NCBI GenBank assembly: GCA_017438975.1
Contig: JAFRUH010000025.1
Coordinates: forward strand, 248,001 to 312,000
Source of the DNA: Bacteroidales bacterium
GTDB lineage: Bacteria > Bacteroidota > Bacteroidia > Bacteroidales > UBA932
DNA length: 64,000 bases
Direction of reading: 5' to 3'
Below are positions 45,432-54,576 of the stretch, in pieces (positions within the stretch are counted from its first letter, which is position 1; each line of letters begins with the position of its first letter). Both the position numbers and the translations under genes were made by a program. Under the pieces are notes generated by a model. The model searched no databases. It was given only the letters and a program-made list of their open reading frames with translations, and was not told where the DNA came from.

Positions 45432-45587
45432 CGAATAAAAAACAATGAACTCCATGTTTTTATAAAGAAAATGACTGAAACCCTCATCATTCGTAGTTTC
45501 CCTCGAAAATAATTGGATGAATGATGGATATACATAAAAAAGCCGGAAGTCCGATTCCCAAACCCACCCTTTCCAGGTATTCGAATA

Positions 45588-45606
45588 AACAACTGTCAAA
45601 GTTGTT
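45588..45606. repeat. 7-bp inverted repeat
   Basis: AACAACT (45588-45594) and AGTTGTT (45600-45606) are perfect complements around GTCAA. Role unknown. Confidence 0.5.
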
Positions 45607-45811
45607 GTATTTCCCGAGGCACTGAAAACTCGCCCAGTATTCCAGCGAGTGCTTGTACTGGTCCCGATTGTGAACCTCTACCGACGAAAACAACGGGTAA
45701 ATGCGAGTACAGGTACAAGGAATGGACCGGGACCTGTGGCACGGGGCCGATAAAGATTTCCCTGTGGGAAAATACCTCTGGATATATCCAAAGAATAGCC
45801 ATTGGTTTTTC

Positions 45812-45825
45812 AAACGAATTCGTTT
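45812..45825. repeat. 14-bp perfect palindrome
   Basis: AAACGAATTCGTTT is self-complementary over all 14 bases. It could be a dimeric regulator site. It lies 6 bp before the next inverted repeat. Confidence 0.5.
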
Positions 45826-45830
45826 CCGAA

Positions 45831-45879
45831 TCACTTCGACAGAGAAATGCCTTTCTGTGCAATATATCTGTCGAAGTGA
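45831..45879. repeat. 13-bp inverted repeat with inner hairpin
   Basis: TCACTTCGACAGA (45831-45843) and TCTGTCGAAGTGA (45867-45879) are perfect complements; an inner AGAAA/TTTCT pair lies between. CACTTCGACA occurs a third time at 45915. The pattern fits either an RNA hairpin or multiple sites for a regulator. Confidence 0.65.
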
Positions 45880-46049
45880 AACCCTTTTTGGCATTACAGG
45901 CAGGTTTAAATGCGCACTTCGACAAAAAATCGCCCTTGGATAGCCATTTCCCGGTCAAAGTGAATTGCTTACAATATCGGAAGCATGCCGATGCACCGGG
46001 GCCCGAAGGTACGAGTGCCGATGTGGATTACCCTGTACGCTGCAAAGTC

Positions 46050-47681
46050 CTATGATTCAACCCGTTTTCCGAATCGGAAGATCGCGGCGAGCAGGAGGAG
46101 CAGGAAGACGAAAACGGAAAGCCTTCCGACGATATCCCCATGCGCGACAAACGGTGTGACGGAATCGGAAAGAAGGACTGTTCCGGAGAGCGTCGCCGGC
46201 TCCCACCAAGGCGTCTCTTCGAGGATCCTTCCCCGCGAATCGATGACGGCGGAGATTCCGGTATTGGCCGAACGGGCCACGTACCGGCGGGTCTCGATGG
46301 CACGCAGACGGCTGTAATTCAGGTGCTGACGATACCCGGGCGTATCCCCCCACCAGGCATCGTTCGTAATGACGCAGAGAAGACGGGCCCCTTTCCGGAC
46401 ATAACCCGTACAATATTCCCCGTAAACGGATTCATAGCAGATTGCGCATCCGACGGGAATGTCCGCGGCCGCCTTCCCCCCTTCCACGGGACGGAAACGG
46501 AGAACGTCGATTTCCTTCTGTCCGATACTGGTCGCGGATGCGTGCCCGAGCCAGTCGTTGACCGGACCGAGCACCTTGGGATAAGGCAGCATCTCGGTCC
46601 CGACGACGAGCTTTGACTTGTGGAAGAGGCCGTAGCGCCCCGTAGAGTCCACGATGAGGGCGGAATTGTGGGTCTCGAGCCATACTCCGTCCCTCAGTTT
46701 CCAAGCCGTTGGAGAAGGACGGAAATCGCTGACGATGTATTCGCGGGAAGAGGCCCCGAAAAGGATGTTCGACTCGGGATGGCGGCGGGTCAGGGAAAGG
46801 AAACGATTGTAGCTGAAACCCTGCTCGACCACCCCGACGACGACGTCGTTCGTGGAGGTCTCCGGTGTCAGGACGAGGACGGGATCCTTCCCCTCCCTTG
46901 CCTCCAGGGCCGCTTCGATCCGCTCGGCGATCTGCCCGGTCTGCTGCTCCTGGGTCATGGACACGAATTTATGGTAGGGGTCGAAATTCGGCTGGACGAG
47001 GACGACGTCCAGCGGTTCTCCGCTCTCCCGGAAGGAGTTCCATTTGACGGCGGACCAGACCATGGGCCCGAAAAGGACGAGGACGGCTCCCGCCAGTGCC
47101 GCGGCCCTTGCCTTCCCGTTCCAACGGCTGAATGACCCGTCGGAGAGGGCGGTCATGAATCCGAATACCGCGAGGTTGGACGCCCATACCCATAGAGAAC
47201 CGCCGAGACTGCCCAGGGTATCATACCACTGTACGAGTCCGACCGTTCCCGCGAAAGAATTCCCGAGGACCAGCCACGGCCAGGAAATCTGGGCGACGGT
47301 CAGGTAATACTTTTCCCATGCAATCCATGCCGCTGCGAGGAAAATGTACGGGACGACTCCTTTCATCCGCTTTTTCACCCAGCGGAAGAGCCCGAAGACC
47401 AAGGACATCTGCAGGGCGTTGGCGAAGACGGCGAAAAGACCGCCTCCGACCGTGGCGTTGCAGACCCAGAAGGTCGTGCAGGCGTTCCAGAGGACGAAGC
47501 AGGCATAGTGCCAGAGCCAGAAATGACGACGTCCGGACAAAGATGCCATCCGCTCCATGCAGAGGAGCGGCACGAAGGCGACAAGCATCAGGAAACCGGT
47601 ATGCGGGACAAGGAACGGGACACTTGAAAGAAGGGTGAAAAGTGCCGTCAATATGCAGAATATGGCAGTCTGTCGCTTCAT
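46050..47681 (-). CDS. lnt: Apolipoprotein N-acyltransferase
   Basis: A 543-residue inner-membrane enzyme with six or so N-terminal hydrophobic segments and a C-terminal nitrilase-like domain. The triad can be placed: Glu in LVLTPETSTNDV, Lys in HKSKLVVGTEMLPYP and Cys in GCAICYESVYGEY. It adds the third acyl chain to lipoproteins, which suits a window full of lipoproteins. It is divergent from the PASTA gene, with 54 bp between the starts. Confidence 0.93.
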   Translation of the reverse strand: MKRQTAIFCILTALFTLLSSVPFLVPHTGFLMLVAFVPLLCMERMASLSGRRHFWLWHYACFVLWNACTTFWVCNATVGGGLFAVFANALQMSLVFGLFRWVKKRMKGVVPYIFLAAAWIAWEKYYLTVAQISWPWLVLGNSFAGTVGLVQWYDTLGSLGGSLWVWASNLAVFGFMTALSDGSFSRWNGKARAAALAGAVLVLFGPMVWSAVKWNSFRESGEPLDVVLVQPNFDPYHKFVSMTQEQQTGQIAERIEAALEAREGKDPVLVLTPETSTNDVVVGVVEQGFSYNRFLSLTRRHPESNILFGASSREYIVSDFRPSPTAWKLRDGVWLETHNSALIVDSTGRYGLFHKSKLVVGTEMLPYPKVLGPVNDWLGHASATSIGQKEIDVLRFRPVEGGKAAADIPVGCAICYESVYGEYCTGYVRKGARLLCVITNDAWWGDTPGYRQHLNYSRLRAIETRRYVARSANTGISAVIDSRGRILEETPWWEPATLSGTVLLSDSVTPFVAHGDIVGRLSVFVFLLLLLAAIFRFGKRVES

Positions 47682-47686
47682 AAAGA

Positions 47687-47721
47687 CAAACTTACGAAAT
47701 TAATTCGTAACTTAGCGCAAA
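47687..47721 (-). promoter_or_regulatory. lnt promoter with overlapping inverted repeat
   Basis: On the minus strand TTTG (47721-47718) and TAAGTTTG (47694-47687) are spaced by 23 nt. The -7 box ends only 5 nt before the lnt ATG, so the mRNA would be nearly leaderless. TTACGAA/TTCGTAA (47692-47710) forms a perfect inverted repeat inside this promoter, which also faces the PASTA gene; a possible operator. Confidence 0.45.
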
Positions 47722-47735
47722 TATTGATTTTTCTT

Positions 47736-48530
47736 ATGGCCACAGAAAAGAAATCCAAGGGACTTGCCGGCAATTGGATCGTACGGAACCTGCTTGCCGC
47801 GGTCGCCCTCATATTGGTCCTCACGCTCGGCGCGTCGATCCTGCTGAACATCATCACCCGCCACAACCGGACCGTCCTCGTTCCCGATTTCACCAACATG
47901 AGCGTCCAGGAGGCGGAACAAGCCGCTTCGGACGGCCATCTCCATGTCAAGGTCATCGACTCGGTCTTCGTCCGGAAACTGGCGGCCGGGGTCGTATACC
48001 GTCAAAGCCCGAAAGCCGGTGCAGAGGTCAAGCGTGGAAGAAGCATCTTCCTGACTATCAATTCAATCGTCCCGCGGATGGCTACGATGCCGAACCTCGT
48101 CGGCTACTCCTATCTGGAAGCGAAGGCGGAACTGAACAACCGTGGGCTCAACCTCGGCAAGCTCCGTTATGTCAACGATATCGCGACGAACAGCGTCCTG
48201 GAACAGAAATACCGTGGCAGGGACATCCGGCCGGGCGAACGCATCGTCAGCGGGTCGGACATCGACCTGGTCCTCGGCCTAAGCCGGGAAGACAGCAAGA
48301 CCCGGGTCCCCAACGTCATCGGGATGAAATATATCCGTGCCGTCGATGCCATCCACGACCGGTACCTGAACACCGGACGGCTTCACTTCGATCCCGAAAT
48401 CACCAGTTACCGCGATTCCGTCAACGCCTTCGTCTATAAGCAGGACGCCGCCGGAACCTCCAAGACCCTCGGCTCCCAGGTCAACCTCTATTTCACCCTG
48501 GACGAAAAGAAACTTCCGGAAAAGAAATGA
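47736..48530 (+). CDS. PASTA-domain membrane protein
   Basis: A 264-residue single-pass protein, started at ATG 47736 (MATEKKSKG). One transmembrane helix (about residues 20-42, NLLAAVALILVLTLGASILL) precedes three PASTA domains: VLVPDFTNMSVQEAEQ, ATMPNLVGYSYLEAKAEL and TRVPNVIGMKYIRAVDAI. In other bacteria PASTA domains sense peptidoglycan on kinases or penicillin-binding proteins; here there is no kinase or transpeptidase domain. Such stand-alone PASTA proteins next to rluD are common in Bacteroidota. The stop overlaps rluD as ATGA. Confidence 0.9.
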   Translation: MATEKKSKGLAGNWIVRNLLAAVALILVLTLGASILLNIITRHNRTVLVPDFTNMSVQEAEQAASDGHLHVKVIDSVFVRKLAAGVVYRQSPKAGAEVKRGRSIFLTINSIVPRMATMPNLVGYSYLEAKAELNNRGLNLGKLRYVNDIATNSVLEQKYRGRDIRPGERIVSGSDIDLVLGLSREDSKTRVPNVIGMKYIRAVDAIHDRYLNTGRLHFDPEITSYRDSVNAFVYKQDAAGTSKTLGSQVNLYFTLDEKKLPEKK

Positions 48531-49597
48531 CGGAATTCCTGGACGAATATCTCTCCGAAGATCCCGGTCTCCTGCCCGATGAGGATGCGGAAGGACGGGA
48601 AATGTTCGAGCATTTCCGCCTCGTCGCCGACAAGGGCCAGGCGCCCCTCCGTGTTGACAAATACCTCGCCACCCACCTGGAAAGCACGTCCCGCCACCGG
48701 GTCCAGTTGGCGATCAAGAGCGGGTATGTCCTGATCAACGACAAACCCGCCAAGGCGAACGCCATCATCCGTCCCTCCGACGTCATCCGGTTCGTAATGC
48801 CCTACCAGCGCCGCGGGGTCGAAATCCTTCCAGAGAACATCCCGCTGGACATCGTCTATGAGGACGAAGACGTGCTGGTCGTCAACAAACCCGCCGGCAT
48901 GGTCGTCCATCCCGGCCACGGGCATTTTTCCGGCACCCTCGTCAATGCACTCGCCTTCCATCTCGGCCTGTCGCAGGGGCCTGACGCGGAAGACGAACGG
49001 ATGGGCATCCTCGTCCACCGGATCGACAAGGATACCAGCGGCCTGCTGCTCGTAGCCAAGAATCCGGAATCGCAGACGCATCTGGCTGGCCAGTTTTTCG
49101 CCCACTCGATCGACCGGCTCTATGTGGCGGTCGTCTGGGGGAACATCGCCGAGGACGAAGGGACCATAGAAGGAACGATCGGACGGGATCCGAACGACCG
49201 CCTGAGGTTCCGCGTCTATGACGATCCGGAGAAGGGGAAGCACGCCGTCACGCACTGGAAAGTTCTCGAACGTTTCGGATTCATCACCGTCGTTCAGTGC
49301 CGGCTGGAAACCGGAAGGACCCACCAGATCCGGGTCCATATGAGCTCGATCGGCCATCCCCTCTTCAACGACGAGCGCTACGGGGGGGCCGAAATCCGCA
49401 CCGGGACGATCTACACGAAATACCGGCAGTTCATCCAGAACTGCTTCGAAATCTGCCCCCGGCAGGCCCTCCACGCGAAAACCCTCGGCTTCGAACATCC
49501 GAAAACGGGAGAGCGAATGTTCTTCGACTCCCCCGTTCCGGAAGATATCACCGCCCTTGTCGAGAAGTGGCGGCGCTATACTGAAAACGGCGCTTAA
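48527..49597 (+). CDS. rluD: 23S rRNA pseudouridine synthase, RluD type
   Basis: A 356-residue RluA-family enzyme that isomerises uridines in 23S rRNA. An S4 RNA-binding domain (LRVDKYLATHL, SGYVLINDKPAK) precedes the catalytic domain, whose aspartate is in HRIDKDTSGLLLVAK; GRTHQIRVHMSSIGHP is the usual later motif. The N-terminus carries an acidic extension of about 30 residues (DEDAEGRE). It is translationally coupled to the PASTA gene. Its stop overlaps the convergent outer-membrane gene by 4 bp. Confidence 0.92.
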   Translation: MTEFLDEYLSEDPGLLPDEDAEGREMFEHFRLVADKGQAPLRVDKYLATHLESTSRHRVQLAIKSGYVLINDKPAKANAIIRPSDVIRFVMPYQRRGVEILPENIPLDIVYEDEDVLVVNKPAGMVVHPGHGHFSGTLVNALAFHLGLSQGPDAEDERMGILVHRIDKDTSGLLLVAKNPESQTHLAGQFFAHSIDRLYVAVVWGNIAEDEGTIEGTIGRDPNDRLRFRVYDDPEKGKHAVTHWKVLERFGFITVVQCRLETGRTHQIRVHMSSIGHPLFNDERYGGAEIRTGTIYTKYRQFIQNCFEICPRQALHAKTLGFEHPKTGERMFFDSPVPEDITALVEKWRRYTENGA

Positions 49598-52593
49598 CGG
49601 CCACGGCCACCGCCATATCCACCGCCTCCACGGTATCCGCCGGGACCGCCCATTCCGGGTCCCATGCCGCCCATCCGGCCGTTGCGTGCATTTCCGAAAT
49701 TACCGAACCTCCAGGTCAGCGAGAGGATGATATACCGTCCCAGGGTATTGTTCCAGGTCTCCTGGTGGTAGTTGTCGGTATCGGATACCGAAAGGTTCTT
49801 CGTCTGGTTCAGGATATCGTAGCCGCGGAGGGCAAGCGTAAACTGCTTCTTGAACAGCAGCTGGCTGATCTCGGCATTGAGGATATGCTCGGGGCTGAGT
49901 TGGGTCGTATAGCCGTTGTACCAGTTGTAGCTGTAATCCGACTTGATGACCAGTCCGGTCTCGCCGACGGTCCAGTTGAATGTTGACTGGATCTGGTTGT
50001 TCCAGGTCGCATTGTCGTTGGTATTGTCCGTCATGACCGTGTACCAGGGCTTCGAGACCCGGGTCCGGCCGCTGGCCGTAATCTCCAGATTGTCACTCCG
50101 ATAGGTCACCCGGAGACGGTCCATCGTGCTGAGGGTGCGCGTCTTGTTGTGGATGAAATCCTTCCTGGAGCGGATATCGCTGAACGCGGCGACGAATTCG
50201 TCATACTTGACGGTTCCGTCGGGGTAGTAGTAAGGATCCATGTTGAAGTCGTTCCCCTTGCCGACGAAGTTGTTGGTTTCGGAATAGGAGGTCCGGGTCA
50301 TGAAGGAAACCGAGAAATTGGATCTTGCGATCGGGGCGTTCAGGAAGAGACGGAGACTGGCGTTGTAGCGGTTGTCCCCGTTGACCGGCATCGCATACGT
50401 GACGCCGCTCTTGTCCGTCCAGGTCGCGTTTACGATCGGACTCTCGACCATGCCGCCTTCGAGGGTTCCGCGCAGGGAGAAGAAGGTCTTCCGGTTGGAA
50501 TAATTGAGCTCGGAACGGAGGTCATGGTTGAAATACGGAGTCAGGGAAGGATTACCGAAACTCAGGTTCAGCGGGTTGGAGTTGTCCAGGGTCGCCATGA
50601 GCTGCGAAGTGGAAGGCTGCTCGGAACGGCCCATGTAGAAGAGGCGGAACTCCGTGTTGTCGTTCAAGTCGTGGAAGACCATGGCGCGCGGAGCCCAGTT
50701 GACGACCTTGTTGTCGTAGGTCCTTTCGGTCTCCCCTTCCGTCGTCGTATTGTGGGTCTTCGTCGGATTGACGGAGACACCGACCTGGGCGCGGGTTTTC
50801 TCATGCTGGTAGGCAAGATTCAAACCCGCGCTTTGCGCATGGGAGAGGTTGATGATGTGATTGGTATAGGCCAGGTTCACCGTCTCTCCAAGGTTCGGGT
50901 CATACACGTGGCTGTCGCGCGTGAAAGGTGACGGGATGACACCGTCCCAGGTCGTTTTTTCGGAAGTATTCTTACGCCAGGAATAAGAGTAGTTTCCTTC
51001 GAGGTAGAAATCATTCCCCAGCGGCTCGGTATAGACGGCCCGGGCCATGACCGACCGGTTCTTGGAATTCCGGTCATAGCGCTGGTTGATGATCGAGGAG
51101 GATTCGACGGCCTGCCCGGAGAAAACGTCCGTCAGGGACTGGTTGTACCCGTCGATATCGTTGTTGCTGTAGTTCCAGTTCGACATGATGGAGATCGTTC
51201 GGCCGGGAATGCCGAGACGCTGGCGGAAGAGGGCGAAACCCCGGGTCGTCAGGTTCCGGTTCTGGCCGCTCGTCGAAGAGAAACCCTGGTTGACATGGCT
51301 GGTAACGTTTCCACTCCTGGAATCCGTCGTAAAGTCCTGGAATTCAAGGAAGGAACCCCGTCCGAAATCGATCTGCGGCTGGATGAGGATAGAGGTGTTC
51401 TCCGAGAACTTGTGGTCGAGGCGGAAGCCGAGACGGTGGCCGTCGGAGGCCGTGTGGTTGGATCCGTTCGTGTTGTAGATCAAGGTCGGGGCGTTCTCCC
51501 GGTAGACTTCCTTGTAGCTCTCTTCGAGGACATCCCGGTTCGTATTATTGTAGAGATAGTTCCCGCCGAAGTCCATCTTGCCGTCGAAGAGGGTCCAGGC
51601 GCCGTTCACGCCGCCCATGTAGGAGGTCGTGATGCCATTGCCGCCGCCCCAGCCGCCTTGGCCGCGGCCCATGCCGCCGCCACCACCCCGCATGGACTGC
51701 ATCATGCTGCCGGAAAGGTCGTTGAAACCGCGGTTGTTGGTATTGTTGGCATTGAGGATGAGGCTCAGCTGCGATTTCTCGGTGAACTTGGCGACCATGG
51801 CGGCTCCCTGGTAACGGTAGTCATTCAGGCCGTTTGCATCGCTGGGGACATCGTGACCGCCTCCGGCCATCACATTGCCGAATACGCCGTTCATCATGCC
51901 TCTCTTGACAGTAAGGTCGATGACATATTCTTCGTTTCCGTCATCGATGCCGGTGAATTCTGCCTGTTCCGATTTCTTCTTGACAACCTTGACCTTGTCG
52001 ACAATCTTGGCGGGAAGGTTCTTGGAAGCGAGCTGCGGGTCATCCAGGAAGAAGGTTTTGCCGTCGATGGTGATCTTGGTGATCGTTTCCCCGTTGGATG
52101 TAATCGTACCGTCTTCGGCGACTTCTACGCCGGGAAGCTTTTTCAGAAGCTCTTCCAGGGCGTCGTTGTCCGTCGTCTTGAACGAAGAGGCATTGTATTC
52201 CACCGTATCCTTCTTGATCACGATCGGATTGCCGACGGCGGAAACCTTTGCGGCGTCCAGGACCTCCTGGTCGGGTTCCATCTTCACGGTGCCCAGGTCG
52301 ATATTCTTGTCCTCGACCTTGACCGTCTGCGTATGGGCCTTGTAGCCCATCAGCTCCGCCTTGATTTCATAGGAACCTGCACGGACCCGCTCCAGGGCCC
52401 CGTTGCCCTTGCTGTCGGTCAGCATATATTTAGTCGCCTTGGTGGCCCCCTCCGGAGTCAGCGAAACGGTCGCGAAAGCGACGGCTTCTCCGGTCGTGGA
52501 GTCCTCAAGATGGATGGAAATCGTATAGGATTGCGCTGCAGCCGAAAGAGCACACAGGACGGCCAGCAAAAGGGATAACGTAATCTTTCTCAT
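49594..52593 (-). CDS. Outer-membrane beta-barrel protein with carboxypeptidase-like N-domain
   Basis: A 999-residue protein with a signal peptide (MRKITLSLLLAVLCALSAAAQ). A carboxypeptidase-regulatory-like beta-sandwich (STTGEAVAFATVSL, VRAGSYEIKAELMGYK) is followed by a TonB-plug-like domain (LEELLKKLPGVEVAEDGTI, KITIDGKTFF) and a large beta-barrel. This is the outer-membrane beta-barrel family related to TonB-dependent receptors, distinct from SusC. A Gly/Met-rich insert near residues 300-320 and a Gly/Arg-rich C-terminal tail (GGPGGYRGGGGYGGGRGR) are unusual. No partner lipoprotein or TonB box is evident. The transported or exported substrate is unknown. Confidence 0.85.
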   Translation of the reverse strand: MRKITLSLLLAVLCALSAAAQSYTISIHLEDSTTGEAVAFATVSLTPEGATKATKYMLTDSKGNGALERVRAGSYEIKAELMGYKAHTQTVKVEDKNIDLGTVKMEPDQEVLDAAKVSAVGNPIVIKKDTVEYNASSFKTTDNDALEELLKKLPGVEVAEDGTITSNGETITKITIDGKTFFLDDPQLASKNLPAKIVDKVKVVKKKSEQAEFTGIDDGNEEYVIDLTVKRGMMNGVFGNVMAGGGHDVPSDANGLNDYRYQGAAMVAKFTEKSQLSLILNANNTNNRGFNDLSGSMMQSMRGGGGGMGRGQGGWGGGNGITTSYMGGVNGAWTLFDGKMDFGGNYLYNNTNRDVLEESYKEVYRENAPTLIYNTNGSNHTASDGHRLGFRLDHKFSENTSILIQPQIDFGRGSFLEFQDFTTDSRSGNVTSHVNQGFSSTSGQNRNLTTRGFALFRQRLGIPGRTISIMSNWNYSNNDIDGYNQSLTDVFSGQAVESSSIINQRYDRNSKNRSVMARAVYTEPLGNDFYLEGNYSYSWRKNTSEKTTWDGVIPSPFTRDSHVYDPNLGETVNLAYTNHIINLSHAQSAGLNLAYQHEKTRAQVGVSVNPTKTHNTTTEGETERTYDNKVVNWAPRAMVFHDLNDNTEFRLFYMGRSEQPSTSQLMATLDNSNPLNLSFGNPSLTPYFNHDLRSELNYSNRKTFFSLRGTLEGGMVESPIVNATWTDKSGVTYAMPVNGDNRYNASLRLFLNAPIARSNFSVSFMTRTSYSETNNFVGKGNDFNMDPYYYPDGTVKYDEFVAAFSDIRSRKDFIHNKTRTLSTMDRLRVTYRSDNLEITASGRTRVSKPWYTVMTDNTNDNATWNNQIQSTFNWTVGETGLVIKSDYSYNWYNGYTTQLSPEHILNAEISQLLFKKQFTLALRGYDILNQTKNLSVSDTDNYHQETWNNTLGRYIILSLTWRFGNFGNARNGRMGGMGPGMGGPGGYRGGGGYGGGRGR

Positions 52594-52655
52594 CGAAAAA
52601 ATCTCTAATCAATACGTTAGACGCCCGCGAGAGGGGAAAGTTTAATGCCTGCGGC

Positions 52656-53216
52656 TCATTTTTTCAATCTTTCCGGGTGCTCGCGGACATATTTCTCCCA
52701 GCCGCCCTTCCCGGTTGCCGCAGAAACGGGATTCACCGTCTGGAAGTGGTGGCAAAGCGCAATGGCCAGGGCATCCGTTGCATCCAGATGGTCCGCTTCC
52801 AGCTTGACCCCGAGCGTCTTTTCCAGCATCAGCTGGACCTGCTCCTTGGAGGCGGCGCCGTTGCCGACGATGGCCTCTTTCGCCTTTCTCGGGGCATATT
52901 CCGTAACGCTGGTGATTCCGCTTTCCAGGCAGGCGATCATGGCGGCTCCCTGGGCGCGGCCGAGCTTCAGGACGACTTGGGCATTCTTCCCGTAGAAGGG
53001 GGACTCGATCGCAAGTTCGTCCGGATGATACGACTTGCAGACCTCTGAAATGCAGTCATAGATCGCCTGCAGCTTGGAATAGGCATCCTTTTCCTTTCTC
53101 AGGTCCAGGACGCCCATATCCACGTACTCCGGCTTCCTGCCGACAATACGCAGGACCCCGAAGCCAAGCAGATTGGTTCCGGGGTCGATGCCCAATATGA
53201 TTCTCTCTTTAGTCAA
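52656..53216 (-). CDS. ruvC: Holliday junction endonuclease RuvC
   Basis: A 186-residue nuclease that resolves Holliday junctions with RuvAB. Catalytic acidic residues appear in ILGIDPGTN, LAIESPFYGKNAQ and HLDATDALAIAL. I start it at TTG 53216, which gives LTKERIILGIDPG and a typical length, and overlaps the serS end by 8 bp. The ATG of the same frame at 53288 lies deep inside serS and adds an implausible N-terminus. Confidence 0.9.
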   Translation of the reverse strand: MTKERIILGIDPGTNLLGFGVLRIVGRKPEYVDMGVLDLRKEKDAYSKLQAIYDCISEVCKSYHPDELAIESPFYGKNAQVVLKLGRAQGAAMIACLESGITSVTEYAPRKAKEAIVGNGAASKEQVQLMLEKTLGVKLEADHLDATDALAIALCHHFQTVNPVSAATGKGGWEKYVREHPERLKK

Positions 53217-54480
53217 TCCTGTCAAATCCGGTATAGGGACGAAGCACTTCGGGAATTTCGATGTACCCGTCTTTCTGGTTATCCTCAAGGAGGGCGGCGA
53301 CGACTCTCGGCAAGGCGAGGGAACTGCCGTTCAGGGTATGGCAGAGCTGCGTCTTTCCATTCTCATCCTTGTAGCGGAGATGGAGACGGTTGGCCTGGAA
53401 GCTCTCGAAATTGGAAACGGAACTGATCTCGAGCCAGCGTCCCTGTGCAGCGGACCAGAGTTCGAAGTCGTAGGTAATGGCGGACGTGAAGCTGAGATCG
53501 CCTCCGCAGAGACGGAGGATCCGGTAGCGGAGTCCGAGTTCGTTCACGAGGCCTTCGACATGGGCGACCATCTCATCCAGGGCGGCGTAGCTGTCCTCGG
53601 GGCGCTCGACGCGGACGATCTCGACCTTGTCGAACTGATGGAGCCGGTTTAGACCGCGGACATCCTTCCCGTAAGAACCGGCTTCCCGGCGGAAGCAGGG
53701 CGTGTATGCAGTCAGTTTCTGCGGGAACTGGTTGTTCTGGAGGATGACATCCCGGAAAATGTTGGTGACCGGGACTTCCGCCGTCGGGACCATATAGAAA
53801 TTGTCGACCGTGGCATGGTACATCTGGCCTTCCTTGTCCGGAAGCTGGCCCGTGCCGAAGCCGGAAGCGGCATTGACCATCACCGGAGGTTCCACCTCGG
53901 TATAGCCGGCGGCCGTATTGCGGTCGAGGAAATAATTGATCAGGGCTCTCTGGAGACGGGCGCCTTTCCCTTTATAAACGGGGAAGCCGGCGCCGGTGAT
54001 CTTCACGCCGAGATCGAAGTCTATGATGTCGTATTTCTTGGCAAGTTCCCAGTGCGGGAGTGCGCCTTCGGGCAGGACGGGATCGTTTCCACCCATCTTC
54101 ACGACGAGATTGTCCTCAGCGCCGTTCCCCTCCGGAACGAGGTCGCAGGGCATATTCGGGAGCAGCACGAGGGCGGCATCGAGTTCTTTCTGGTTTTCGG
54201 CGGCCTGGTCGAGGAGCTCCTGGGAGCGGGCCTTCAAGGCGGCCACTTCGTTCTTCGCTTCCGCGGCCTCTTCCCGCTTCCCTTCCTTCATCAGCTGTCC
54301 GATCATCGCGGCTGCCTTCTTCTGCTGGGAGAGGAGGGCGTCGGATTCGGTCTGGAGGGCCTTGCGGTTGTCATCGAGGGCGATGACCTTTTCAACGATT
54401 TCGCGGGCGTCAAAATGCTTGACGGCGAGCTTTTCAATGACATGCTCCGGATTCTCGCGGAGCGTCTTCAGCGTAAGCAT
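53209..54480 (-). CDS. serS: Seryl-tRNA synthetase
   Basis: A 423-residue class II synthetase that charges tRNA-Ser. An N-terminal coiled-coil arm (residues about 30-100, rich in Lys, Glu and Ala) is followed by the catalytic core, with motif 2 FRREAGSYGKDVRGLNRLHQF split over two short stretches and motif 3 LNGSSLALPRVVAALLED. It follows a terminator after rpmA and is coupled to ruvC downstream. Confidence 0.96.
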   Translation of the reverse strand: MLTLKTLRENPEHVIEKLAVKHFDAREIVEKVIALDDNRKALQTESDALLSQQKKAAAMIGQLMKEGKREEAAEAKNEVAALKARSQELLDQAAENQKELDAALVLLPNMPCDLVPEGNGAEDNLVVKMGGNDPVLPEGALPHWELAKKYDIIDFDLGVKITGAGFPVYKGKGARLQRALINYFLDRNTAAGYTEVEPPVMVNAASGFGTGQLPDKEGQMYHATVDNFYMVPTAEVPVTNIFRDVILQNNQFPQKLTAYTPCFRREAGSYGKDVRGLNRLHQFDKVEIVRVERPEDSYAALDEMVAHVEGLVNELGLRYRILRLCGGDLSFTSAITYDFELWSAAQGRWLEISSVSNFESFQANRLHLRYKDENGKTQLCHTLNGSSLALPRVVAALLEDNQKDGYIEIPEVLRPYTGFDRID

Positions 54481-54503
54481 ATCGATGGTGTTAAAGGTTC
54501 ATA

Positions 54504-54549
54504 AAGATAAAAGGAGGCTTTGCATTCTCTCGAAGTGCAAGTCCTCCTT
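54504..54549 (-). terminator. Terminator of rplU-rpmA
   Basis: On the minus strand AAGGAGG and TGCA pair with TGCA and CCTCCTT around a purine-rich loop, followed by TTATCTTT. It separates rplU-rpmA from serS. TATCTTTA in the tail resembles a -7 box, so it may also start serS transcription. Confidence 0.75.
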
Positions 54550-54576
54550 GTTCCTTTTCGGTACCGGCCCTCGGGA

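Larger units (their letters stand above)
45401..46049. other. Gene-poor intergenic region with inverted repeats
   Basis: About 650 bp between rhaB and lnt, visibly more AT-rich than its neighbours. Open frames up to 135 codons exist on the minus strand, but they are rich in Cys, Phe and Arg, overlap each other and look non-coding. It contains the rhaB -7 box, several hairpins and palindromes (listed) and an imperfect direct repeat: ATAGCCATT..TCAAACGAATT near 45796 and ATAGCCATT..TCAAAGTGAATT near 45940. It could be a decayed gene, a repeat element or a regulatory RNA region. Confidence 0.5.

Noticed and set aside
45487..45894. A minus-strand frame of 135 codons in the gene-poor region
   Set aside because: Composition is unlike neighbouring proteins, no domain or signal peptide is visible, and it spans the palindromes and hairpins; I treat it as non-coding.
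49594..52593. SusC-like TonB-dependent transporter
   Set aside because: The protein has the carboxypeptidase-like and plug-like start but lacks a SusD partner, and its barrel resembles the separate outer-membrane beta-barrel family.
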